A DNA stretch of 12,680 nt from the NCBI GenBank assembly GCA_937923365.1, contig CALAIJ010000201.1:1-12680 (forward strand), given 5' to 3'. Below the pieces are notes generated by a model that saw only the letters and a program-made list of their open reading frames with translations, made no database searches and was not told the origin of the DNA. Origin of the DNA: an uncultured Sulfitobacter sp. Lineage in GTDB: Bacteria > Pseudomonadota > Alphaproteobacteria > Rhodobacterales > Rhodobacteraceae. The position numbers and the translations under genes were made by a program. Shown one piece after another: positions 1 to 7,435 of this stretch (within the stretch, counting starts at the first letter, position 1; each line of letters starts with the position of its first letter).

Positions 1-1
1 G

Positions 2-3000
2 TACACTGTGCGCGACACATTCGGCCGTGAATCCACCGCCGAGGTTGAGGTTAACCTGCGTCCCGTGAACGACGCGCCTGAAGGGGCGGATGATGGCGTG
101 TTTGTGGGCGAAGAGGATACCATTCTGCGGATCCCCATCGCGGACCTGCTGGTCAACGACACGGATATTGACGGGGATACCCTGTCGATTGTGGCACTTA
201 GCCCGCTGTTGGATATGGACGGCAACCCGCTTTACACGAATTCCAACTACAATCTGACCAATGGCAAAGGCAGCATTGGCGGCAGCTTTATCGAGTTTGA
301 ACCGCGCCCTGATCACTTCGGCTTTGCGGGCTTCATCTATACGCTCACGGACGGGAACGGTGAATTCTCCACCGCTTCTGTAGAGTTGCTGTTCAACGCA
401 GTTAACGACGCGCCGCGCAGTGACGGCGACAGCTATACCCTGCGCCAGACCCAGGAAACGGTGATTACGGTCATCGACCTGCTGGAGGATGACTACGACA
501 TCGAAGGCGACAGCTTTGTCTTTGACGGGGTGCATTCGGCCTTCAATGGCGCGATGACGTTTGACGCCGAACTGGGCGAAGTCACCTTCGTGGCCAACGG
601 TGTCTTGGGCGACGCGGGGTTCTCTTACGACACAGTTGATGAGAACGGCGCGCGCGCCACCCATGTGGTCGAAATCGACATCGTACCGCTGAACGATCCG
701 CCCCGTGCCGTGGATGATGCCTTCGAAATCCTCGAAGATCAGGTGCTGCTGATTGATCCTGCCGAGTTGCTGGAGAACGACACGGATCAGAACGGCGACA
801 CGCTTAGTGTCTCCGGCGTTGAACGGTTCCCGCTGAACGGCAAGGTCCGCTTTGATGAAGACGGGATGATCGAATTTACGCCCACGTCCGACTACAACGG
901 CGGCGCTGGCTTTGCCTATGAGATCAGCGATGGTGAGGGTGGCTTTGACACAGGCTACGTCTCCATCAGCATTTTGCCGCAGAACGATGGCCCGATCCTG
1001 AATGATGATCTGGTATTCGGGCTGGAAGACGAACCTCTCAGCGTCATTCCCGGCGAAGCCTTTGGCAACGACATCGACCAGGATGGTGATGTGCTGTTCT
1101 TCTCCAGTGCGCGTGTTCTGGGGCAGGTTGACTGGTCTCGGGACACGGTCGATGTTGATCTGGGTGCCCAGGTTGCAAGCCTTGGCATCACCGCGACGGC
1201 GACACTGTCTGATGGCACTGAGTTGCCCGATGATCTGGTGTTCAACGCGGAAACGCTCAGCTTCTGGTTCGATCCCACAGGCACGACGCCAACTGCGGAT
1301 GTCACCCTGACGCTCACCCGACCCGGTGTGGACGGGGCGGACGATCAGGTCTGGACCGACCAGATCGCGCTGGAGCGTGTAGCCGACGGCATCCGCGGCA
1401 ACGCCCAAGCCGCGACAACACAGTTCACGGCGGGCGACGGCATGTTGCTGCGCGCCGCAGGCGAGGGGCATTTCATCGCCACGCTCTCCAACGGCAATGC
1501 ACTGCCAGACTGGCTGAGCTTTGACAGCGAGACACTGAAGTTCGCCATTGATGAGGATGCGCTCCCAGAAGTCGACGAGTCGATTTTGATCAAACTGTCC
1601 TTTGTCGAAGCGGACTTGCCGCTGGACCAGTTCGACAGCACCTATGCCAGCCAAGCGGTCTATGGCTTGGATGTGGACGTTAACTCCCTGTTCAATCAGG
1701 AGAACTTCGACCGCATCACAGACCTGCTAAGCGACGCAGTGATGTTCGAAGGGCTGGGCCTGTTCAACATGACACCCGAGGCGCTGATCGACTTTGCTGC
1801 TGGTGCGGATATTGTGCGCGTGGCAAACTTGCTACCAGAGTACACCCCATTCGAGGCGGCCTTCGCCCTGACCATGGCCGATGTGCAGCCGCGCGTGGCC
1901 AAGGACACGTTGCTGCAAGGCTCTGACGAGGTTGCGGAACTTACCGCCATCGCCACGCTTGCGGACGGTAGTGATCTGCCCGATTGGCTGTTATTCGACG
2001 CGGATGCAGGTGTGTTGCTGGGTGTGATGCCCGAGGATCAGATTGATCCTGTCTCTGTCACCGTTGGCTACTACAACACCCCCGATCTGGAGTTCCGCAG
2101 CACGCTGACGCTGGCGCACGAAGTCACCTTTGACGTCCAGCCGACGGACGCAGATGCGTTGCTGACCGGTGTGCCCGTTGCCACCCAGTTGATGCTGTTT
2201 GACGCAGGTATCCGCGAGTATCGCCCGATCGAGGGTGAAAATGAGCTGATCTACCTTGAAAACGCGTTGTTCACGCCGATTGCCCAATTGGCCAGCATGC
2301 GTCCCTTGCCCGAATGGTTGGCCTTTGATGCGCAGACCATGAGCCTGCAGATGTCCACCATTGCGCCTGCGGCAGATGCCGAAGCAGTGCGGGTTCAGAT
2401 CGTGTTCCAGTCGGATTCCAACTACTTCTTTGACGAACGCAGCAGCGACGACAACTTTGCCATCGAGTTTGTCATTGATCCCGCCGTTGGGGTTGATCCT
2501 GCGGTCAATGCGATGTTGCAAACGGCCAGCTACTTTACCGAACAGGGCCAGTTCGGCCTTGCCATGGACAGCATCACAGAAGTCACCGCACTCAAGGAAA
2601 ATCTGGCCGATTTGCCCGAATGGCTGAACTTTGACGCAGACACCTTGCAGTTCACGGGCCAGTCGCCTGCAGGCTTTGTTGGTGCCATTCCGGTGCGGTT
2701 GGACATGGTCGGCGCGGTCAACTTCTCCGTGTTGATGGACGTGGTGATTGATCCGTCCTACAGCGTCTCGCCTTTGGGCGGTGCCAGTGCCTATGACACA
2801 CCGGAACTGATCGTTCTGAATGCGCCTGACGACTTCTACGGGACCTTCGCGGTTGAGTATGACGCGGTGGACGTCAAAGGTGCCAGCGCAGACGAGCCTG
2901 CCACAATCTTTGTCAACGTCGGTGCCACAGCAGAGCGGCCCGATGCTTTGGTCGACGAGATTGCAGGCGTTGAAGGGGAGATCACGATCTTCACCCTTGG

Positions 3001-6000
3001 CGATCTGCTGATCAATGACACGGACGTGGATGGCCATGACATCCGCATCGTCAGCGTGGGCGAGCCCGATCTGCAAGGCCCGCGCCAGACAGTCGAGATC
3101 ATTGACATCTTTGACCATGTCGCGCGTGAGACGGGTGCGACATACGCCGTCACCCTTGCTGACGGGTCAGAGCTGCCCGAGTGGATCGACTTTGACGCGG
3201 CCTCCGGCCTGATCACGGGCCGTGTGCCGCGCGGGTTGACCGAAACCCTTGATCTTCAGATCAGCCAGACCTTGCTGCCCGAAACGCTGGAGGCGGATGC
3301 CTCTGACGGGTTCAATGGCGCGTTGCAGGGGTTGCCTGCCACGGGAGCGCGTACGATCACGCTGGATGCAAAGGACTACTTTGACCACCAGGAGGGGGGC
3401 ACATATGCCGCCACCTTGGGCGACGGTACCTTGATCCGCGCGTGGATGGCCTTTGATACCACCACAGGCATTCTGACCGCGGAAGTCCCCGAAGGCTTTA
3501 CCGATCTGGTCGGCATTCGCTTTGCCCAGACCCGCTTGCCCGTCACCATCACCGAGACGGTCACCCAGACCTATGATGATCAGGTCAATGGCGCGCTTGA
3601 CGTTGTGCCGGGCGATGTGCTGCTGGCGGCCCAAGACCTTGCCACCGATCAGGCCGCTGTGTTTGCCGCCACTTTGGCGGATGGATCCGAGCTGCCCACC
3701 TGGATGGTGCTGGACACCGCCACGGGTGTGATCACCGCGACCGTGCCTTTGGACGTGCGTGACAGCTTTGTCATCAGCATGACACGTGACATAGACAGTG
3801 TGGTTGAGACCGCCGAGATCACCGCCGATCTGAACGGGATGCATAGCGCACAGGGCATCTATACGCCTGATCCCGAAATCAGCGGCAAGATCGCGATCGC
3901 TTATGTGATCACCGACGACCAGCAGGGCGAAACCACTGGCGTGGTCGAGATTGATCTGGCCCCCGTCAACGACCCGCCCGTTGCGCGCAATGATGCGTTC
4001 GACGGAGAAGAAGAAGGCTTTGTCATCTTTGATGTGGCCGAAATTCTGATCAACGACACGGATGTGGACGAAGACCAACTCAGCGTGATCTCCTTTGGCG
4101 AAAGCGTGAACGGGATCCTCACCCGTGACGGCGACACAGTCACCTTTGCGCCGAACGTGAACTTTGATGGCGAAACCACGGTGACCTATGTGGTCAGCGA
4201 CAGTACGGGCCTTACGGATACGGGGATCATCACCTTTGACATTGCCTCGACCAACCGCGCACCGATTACGCCGCGCATCGATCTTGAGGGTGTCGAGGAC
4301 ACGTCACAAACGCTGAGCATCGCTGATCTGATGAGCAACGTGAGCGACTTTGACCCCGAAGACACGCTGACGTTCCTGTCGATTGAAACCAATGCGGACG
4401 GGGGCAACGCCTTTGTGCGGCCCGATGGCGTGATCCAGTTCACACCCGATGACCAGACCAATGGCGAGGTCAGCTTTGAATACCGTGTCACCGATGGCCG
4501 TCTGCAAAGCGAAGGCGAGGTTGTCATCAACTTTGCCCCCGTTAACGACGCGCCTATCACGGTGGATGACACCGGTTTCGAAGTGAACGAAGACCAGCCG
4601 CTGGTCATCGACTTTGCCACGCTGATTGCCAATGACGTTGATATCGAAGGCGATGCGTTCAGCGTTACCTCTGTCTTTGACGGGGACAACGGGACCGTGA
4701 CGCAGGTCGGGCAGACAGCTGTGTTCACACCGCGCTTTGACTACTTTGGCAATGCCAAGTTCAAATATGTGGTGGCAGACAGCTTTGGTGCAGAAGCAAT
4801 CGGTGAAGTGTTCATCACCGTCTTGCCCGTCGATGACGCGCCAGTCGTAGTTGCCGATGCCGCGATCGAACTGACCGAGGACACTGCGATCACCATTTAT
4901 GGCGCAGCCCTCATCGCCAATGACATCGACCCGGATGGCGGCGTGCTGACACTGGTCGGCATCACCGGCGATTATGTGCAGACCTCCGGCGATGGCACCT
5001 TCCAGTTTGTGCCAGATGCGGATGTGAACGGCACGTTCCAGATCACCTATGAGGTGGCGAACCAGTATGGCGTGTCCTCCACAGGGACGGTCGCGGTCAA
5101 CGTTGCGGCCACGCCTGACGCGCCTGTCGCACAGGACGACACGTTGCGCGGGTTCGAAGATCAGGTGTTCTCCATCCTGCTGACGGACCTGTTGGCCAAT
5201 GACAGCGATGCCGATGGCGACGCGCTGACCGTGACCTCCGCCGTTGCAGGGGCGGGCATCAGCATCGATCTGATGCCGGATGGCACGTTGCAGATCACAC
5301 CTGACGCGGACTTTGCGGGCTTCAGCAGCATCGACTATGTGGTCAGCGACGGCACAGGCCGCAGCGATAGCGCCACGGTCGAGGTCGAAATTGTCGCGAT
5401 CAACGATGCACCTGTCACGGTGGCAGACACCTTTGATGGCGGCACGGCCGAGGTTGTCCTGATCCCCATCGCAGACCTGCTTGCCAACGACAGCGATGCC
5501 GAAGGCGACAGCCTAAGCGTCGCCTCCGTTGTCGGTGGTGCTGGCTTTACCGCGGCCCTTGACGGCATGGGCAACATTGCCGTGGCCCGTGATCCGGCCT
5601 TCACCGGACAATTGGTCGTCAGCTATCAGGTGACGGACGGGGTCAACGTGACCCCATCGACCGTGACGGTGGATGTGGTTGCGTCCAACACAGCGCCTGT
5701 GATCGTGCAGCCGCTGGACGATGTGATCATCTCCGAGGACAGTGATTTCAGCCTGACCTTGCCGGCAGGCACCGTGACGGACGGCGACGGCGACGCGCTT
5801 GAGATCAGCCTGCAACGGGCAGGGGGCATTGCCCTGCCTGCGTGGATCGCGTTTGACGCGGCCACTTTGACCCTGTCAGGTCGCCCGCCAGAGAACTTCA
5901 ATGGTGCGCTTGATCTGGAACTGGTTGCTAGCGATGGTCAGGTCAGCAGCTTGGGTGCCTTGCGCTTTGTGGTCGAGGCTGTGAACGACATTCCCGTGAT

Positions 6001-6034
6001 CAGCGCGCCTTTGTCGGACCGCAACAGCGAGTAA
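2..6034 (+). CDS. Giant cadherin-repeat RTX adhesin, fragment 1 (5' end outside window, ends at in-frame TAA)
   Basis: The frame is already open at base 2 and the first residues are the tail of a cadherin-like domain, so the true start lies upstream and no start is assigned. The protein is acidic and I see no cysteine in it. It is a chain of cadherin-like domains, each opening with a conserved Glu-Asp and an NDxDxDGDxL strand and closing with FxYxxxDxxG and a VNDAP-type linker. Linkers fall at 65, 401, 689, 980, 2927, 3965, 4250, 4541, 4829, 5111, 5399, 5684 and 5981. Most periods are 94-99 residues, but 980-2927 and 2927-3965 are 649 and 346 residues because of inserted modules. The last complete domain (5684-5981) carries a LPxWIxFDxxT motif of the dystroglycan-type/He_PIG kind. 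By family knowledge such proteins are surface or secreted adhesins exported by T1SS. This fragment lacks RTX repeats and a C-terminal signal, so alone it should not be exported. Confidence 0.9.
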   Translation, partial: YTVRDTFGRESTAEVEVNLRPVNDAPEGADDGVFVGEEDTILRIPIADLLVNDTDIDGDTLSIVALSPLLDMDGNPLYTNSNYNLTNGKGSIGGSFIEFEPRPDHFGFAGFIYTLTDGNGEFSTASVELLFNAVNDAPRSDGDSYTLRQTQETVITVIDLLEDDYDIEGDSFVFDGVHSAFNGAMTFDAELGEVTFVANGVLGDAGFSYDTVDENGARATHVVEIDIVPLNDPPRAVDDAFEILEDQVLLIDPAELLENDTDQNGDTLSVSGVERFPLNGKVRFDEDGMIEFTPTSDYNGGAGFAYEISDGEGGFDTGYVSISILPQNDGPILNDDLVFGLEDEPLSVIPGEAFGNDIDQDGDVLFFSSARVLGQVDWSRDTVDVDLGAQVASLGITATATLSDGTELPDDLVFNAETLSFWFDPTGTTPTADVTLTLTRPGVDGADDQVWTDQIALERVADGIRGNAQAATTQFTAGDGMLLRAAGEGHFIATLSNGNALPDWLSFDSETLKFAIDEDALPEVDESILIKLSFVEADLPLDQFDSTYASQAVYGLDVDVNSLFNQENFDRITDLLSDAVMFEGLGLFNMTPEALIDFAAGADIVRVANLLPEYTPFEAAFALTMADVQPRVAKDTLLQGSDEVAELTAIATLADGSDLPDWLLFDADAGVLLGVMPEDQIDPVSVTVGYYNTPDLEFRSTLTLAHEVTFDVQPTDADALLTGVPVATQLMLFDAGIREYRPIEGENELIYLENALFTPIAQLASMRPLPEWLAFDAQTMSLQMSTIAPAADAEAVRVQIVFQSDSNYFFDERSSDDNFAIEFVIDPAVGVDPAVNAMLQTASYFTEQGQFGLAMDSITEVTALKENLADLPEWLNFDADTLQFTGQSPAGFVGAIPVRLDMVGAVNFSVLMDVVIDPSYSVSPLGGASAYDTPELIVLNAPDDFYGTFAVEYDAVDVKGASADEPATIFVNVGATAERPDALVDEIAGVEGEITIFTLGDLLINDTDVDGHDIRIVSVGEPDLQGPRQTVEIIDIFDHVARETGATYAVTLADGSELPEWIDFDAASGLITGRVPRGLTETLDLQISQTLLPETLEADASDGFNGALQGLPATGARTITLDAKDYFDHQEGGTYAATLGDGTLIRAWMAFDTTTGILTAEVPEGFTDLVGIRFAQTRLPVTITETVTQTYDDQVNGALDVVPGDVLLAAQDLATDQAAVFAATLADGSELPTWMVLDTATGVITATVPLDVRDSFVISMTRDIDSVVETAEITADLNGMHSAQGIYTPDPEISGKIAIAYVITDDQQGETTGVVEIDLAPVNDPPVARNDAFDGEEEGFVIFDVAEILINDTDVDEDQLSVISFGESVNGILTRDGDTVTFAPNVNFDGETTVTYVVSDSTGLTDTGIITFDIASTNRAPITPRIDLEGVEDTSQTLSIADLMSNVSDFDPEDTLTFLSIETNADGGNAFVRPDGVIQFTPDDQTNGEVSFEYRVTDGRLQSEGEVVINFAPVNDAPITVDDTGFEVNEDQPLVIDFATLIANDVDIEGDAFSVTSVFDGDNGTVTQVGQTAVFTPRFDYFGNAKFKYVVADSFGAEAIGEVFITVLPVDDAPVVVADAAIELTEDTAITIYGAALIANDIDPDGGVLTLVGITGDYVQTSGDGTFQFVPDADVNGTFQITYEVANQYGVSSTGTVAVNVAATPDAPVAQDDTLRGFEDQVFSILLTDLLANDSDADGDALTVTSAVAGAGISIDLMPDGTLQITPDADFAGFSSIDYVVSDGTGRSDSATVEVEIVAINDAPVTVADTFDGGTAEVVLIPIADLLANDSDAEGDSLSVASVVGGAGFTAALDGMGNIAVARDPAFTGQLVVSYQVTDGVNVTPSTVTVDVVASNTAPVIVQPLDDVIISEDSDFSLTLPAGTVTDGDGDALEISLQRAGGIALPAWIAFDAATLTLSGRPPENFNGALDLELVASDGQVSSLGALRFVVEAVNDIPVISAPLSDRNSE
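62..982 (+). repeat. Tandem cadherin-like domains, first array
   Basis: Three consecutive domains are delimited by the linkers VNDAP (65), VNDAP (401), LNDPP (689) and QNDGP (980), with periods of 112, 96 and 97 residues. The first and third have the full EDT/EDQ, NDTDxxGDTL and YxxxDGxG strand motifs. The second is weaker, with TQET in place of the Glu-Asp pair and DDYDIEGD in place of NDxDxDGD. The domains are diverged at DNA level, so recent tandem duplication is unlikely. Confidence 0.8.
1126..2790 (+). repeat. Insertion of He_PIG-like modules inside a cadherin-like domain (first)
   Basis: The host domain begins after linker 980 (LEDEPLS, then GNDIDQDGDVLFF at about 1064-1105) and its missing second half appears at about 2809-2925 (APDDFYGTFAVEYDAVDVKG). 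Between them lie five motifs of the pattern DGxxLPxWLxFDxxT. They start near 1211 (DGTELPDDLVFNAET), 1490 (NALPDWLSFDSET), 1964 (DGSDLPDWLLFDADAG), 2297 (PLPEWLAFDAQT) and 2603 (ADLPEWLNFDADT). Spacing is irregular: 93, 158, 111 and 102 residues. The motif resembles putative Ig (He_PIG) domains. The nested reading is an inference from motif order; exact edges are approximate. Confidence 0.6.
3083..3834 (+). repeat. Insertion of three tandem ~86-residue modules inside a cadherin-like domain (second)
   Basis: The host domain opens at about 2974 (GDLLINDTDVDGHDI) and resumes at about 3840 (YTPDPEISGKIAIAYVITDD), closing at linker 3965. Between these are three copies of a module with core DGSELPEWIDFDAASG (3161), DGTLIRAWMAFDTTTG (3422) and DGSELPTWMVLDTATG (3680). 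The start-to-start distances are 87 and 86 residues. Each core is preceded by a YAVTL/YAATL/FAATL strand and followed by a GxVP/AEVP/ATVP strand, and the linkers share an NGAL motif. The copies differ clearly at DNA level, so this is not a fresh duplication. Confidence 0.65.
3965..6000 (+). repeat. Tandem cadherin-like domains, second array
   Basis: Seven domains in a row are delimited by linkers VNDPP (3965), TNRAP (4250), VNDAP (4541), VDDAP (4829), TPDAP (5111), INDAP (5399), SNTAP (5684) and VNDIP (5981). Periods are 95, 97, 96, 94, 96, 95 and 99 residues. Most have a Glu-Asp or Glu-Glu near the start, an NDxDxxGD strand, an FxPxxDxxG strand and a YxVxDxxG strand. The 5399 domain lacks the Glu-Asp pair (GGTAEVV instead). 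The last one is the dystroglycan-type variant with LPAWIAFDAAT. The regular length makes a stiff extended stalk the likely architecture. Confidence 0.85.
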
Positions 6035-6055
6035 GACGCGTTCTTTAGTATTGCC

Positions 6056-7414
6056 TTGCAACGCAGCCTGTTCACGGATGTGGACGGCGATGTTCTGAGC
6101 TTCGATCTGACCCTGTCAGACGGCAGCGCATTGCCCGAATGGATGGCATTTGACGCGGCGGCCTTCACCATCAGCGGCACACCGCCCCTGAACTTCAATG
6201 GGGAGATCGGCCTGCGCATGACGGCATCTGACGGGCTTGAAAGCGTCTCTGACGAGTTCGTGCTGGAGATCACGCCAAGCGATGACGCGCCCATCCTGGT
6301 GACACCGTTTGACGACTACGACACCGACAGCACAGGGGCGCAACTGGCAACGGGCGAGCCCTTTGTCATCGCCTTGCCGGTGGAGCGCTTCGTGGACCCC
6401 GACGGCGACACGCTGTCCTATGCCTTGCGCCAGGCGGACGGCAGCGCGCTGCCTGCATGGATCAGCTTTGATGGCACCAACATCTCTGGCACAGCGCCGC
6501 GCACCGCCGCAGGTGTGCAAAGCTTCGAGATTTTCGCAACCGATGGCACCAACGAAGTCTCGGACGTCTTCACTCTGACGCTGGAGGAGCGCAACGCCGC
6601 CCCGACAGCCGTGGATGACGGTGTGTTCGATGTAGAGGTCACCACGCGACTGGCCATCGACCAGTCCGTGCTGCTGGCCAACGATGTGGACCCTGACGGC
6701 GATACGCTGACCATCACCGACGTGACCGCCGGATCAGGTGGTGCGGTCGAGATTGACGGCGACAACATTGTCTACACCCCGTTCTTTGACCACGAAGGCA
6801 GTGACCAGTTCACCTATACCGTCACGGACGGGCAGGAGACGTCGACGGCCACGGTTTCGCTGAATGTGATCAACAACTTCGGCAATACCGAAGTGGGCGG
6901 CGATGGCACCGACTTCCTGTTTGGCGGCAGCGGGTCGGACCTGCTGGCCGGTGGCGCGGGCTCTGACCTGCTGTCGGGTGGCCGTGGGCGCGACAACATC
7001 TACGGCGGCGATGGCAGTGACCTGCTGTCGGGTGGCGGCGGGGCCGACGTGCTTGACGGTGGCGCGGGCGACGATCTGCTGCTGGGAGGTGGCGGACGTG
7101 ACACAATCACCGGTGGGGCGGGCGACGACTTCCTGCTTGGCGGGCGTGGCAGCGACACGTTCAACTTTGGCAGCGGTGATGGCAACGACTTCGTTGTGGA
7201 CTACACTGCCAACCGCACCAACCGCCGTGGCAACCTGATCGAAGGCGACAAAATCGCGCTGGGTGTGGACGGGGTCGACAGTTTTGCGGACCTGATGTCC
7301 TTCGCCAGCTCTGACAACGGCGGCGTTTTGTTCGACTTTGGCGGCGGGGACAGCCTGTTCCTTGCGGGGACCCAACTGGCGGCACTGGATGAAGACCAGT
7401 TCTCGTTCTATTAA
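6056..7414 (+). CDS. RTX adhesin, fragment 2: C-terminal domains, RTX repeats and T1SS signal
   Basis: This is the same reading frame as fragment 1 and is open directly after the TAA, from 6035. The listed start is a TTG with no Shine-Dalgarno sequence in front of it, and it lies inside a domain, so it is probably not a genuine start. The order is: remainder of the interrupted domain with LPEWMAFD; a second dystroglycan-type domain with LPAWISFD (linker at 6278); a cadherin-like domain (linker at 6590) with [10 protein letters not shown]; ten RTX nonapeptides at residues 281-370 counting from 6056; and a C-terminal region of about 82 residues ending DEDQFSFY. The RTX block plus the short hydrophobic/acidic end is what T1SS exporters recognise. 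The ABC transporter starts 21 bases after the stop, which supports this being its cargo. I see no cysteine. Whether this part is translated on its own is doubtful. Confidence 0.8.
   Translation: MQRSLFTDVDGDVLSFDLTLSDGSALPEWMAFDAAAFTISGTPPLNFNGEIGLRMTASDGLESVSDEFVLEITPSDDAPILVTPFDDYDTDSTGAQLATGEPFVIALPVERFVDPDGDTLSYALRQADGSALPAWISFDGTNISGTAPRTAAGVQSFEIFATDGTNEVSDVFTLTLEERNAAPTAVDDGVFDVEVTTRLAIDQSVLLANDVDPDGDTLTITDVTAGSGGAVEIDGDNIVYTPFFDHEGSDQFTYTVTDGQETSTATVSLNVINNFGNTEVGGDGTDFLFGGSGSDLLAGGAGSDLLSGGRGRDNIYGGDGSDLLSGGGGADVLDGGAGDDLLLGGGGRDTITGGAGDDFLLGGRGSDTFNFGSGDGNDFVVDYTANRTNRRGNLIEGDKIALGVDGVDSFADLMSFASSDNGGVLFDFGGGDSLFLAGTQLAALDEDQFSFY
6896..7165 (+). repeat. RTX Ca2+-binding nonapeptide block, 10 perfect-phase repeats
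   Basis: Ten nonapeptides follow each other without any insertion or deletion, from GGDGTDFLF through [18 protein letters not shown] and GGAGDDLLL to GGRGSDTFN (10 x 27 bases = 270 bases). The GGxGxDxLx consensus is the RTX parallel beta-roll that folds on binding Ca2+ outside the cell. Arg replaces the usual small or acidic residue in some copies ([18 protein letters not shown]). Confidence 0.95.
7166..7411 (+). other. C-terminal T1SS export signal region of the adhesin
   Basis: About 82 residues follow the last RTX repeat: an [13 protein letters not shown] cap, a [18 protein letters not shown] segment, an [11 protein letters not shown] strand and the end DEDQFSFY. This order (roll cap, then a short amphipathic tail ending in acidic plus aromatic residues) is usual for T1SS substrates. 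The exact signal cannot be delimited by eye. Confidence 0.65.
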
Positions 7415-7435
7415 GGCGTAACTGCCGGGGGCTTC

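Larger units (their letters stand above)
2..7414 (+). pseudogene. Single ancestral adhesin gene interrupted by nonsense codon at 6032-6034
   Basis: Fragments 1 and 2 share one frame and together make at least 2470 codons, of which one is TAA. The domain containing the TAA runs from linker 5981 to linker 6278, 99 residues, exactly like the preceding domain from 5684 to 5981, so no base is inserted or deleted. Aligning the two domains puts the stop opposite the Glu of the conserved Glu-Asp pair (ISEDSDFS against NSE*DAFFS). A GAA to TAA change (G to T) would explain it. The next start candidate has no ribosome binding site. A real nonsense mutation, a sequencing error and programmed readthrough all remain possible; the break itself is plain in the sequence. 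Confidence 0.8.

Noticed and set aside
1991..3118. 375-codon open frame on the - strand
   Set aside because: It is antisense to the adhesin, where the + strand has continuous domain motifs. The low-complexity His/Gln/Arg-rich translation has no ribosome site or family resemblance.
6032..6055. Genuine gene boundary with a new gene starting at TTG 6056
   Set aside because: The start has no ribosome site, falls in the middle of a domain and continues the same frame, and the codons between stop and TTG still match the domain pattern (DAFFSIA).
6896..7165. Regular 27-base period taken as a CRISPR-like or DNA-level repeat
   Set aside because: The period is three times nine and reflects RTX nonapeptides. 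The units vary in sequence and the frame is open throughout.
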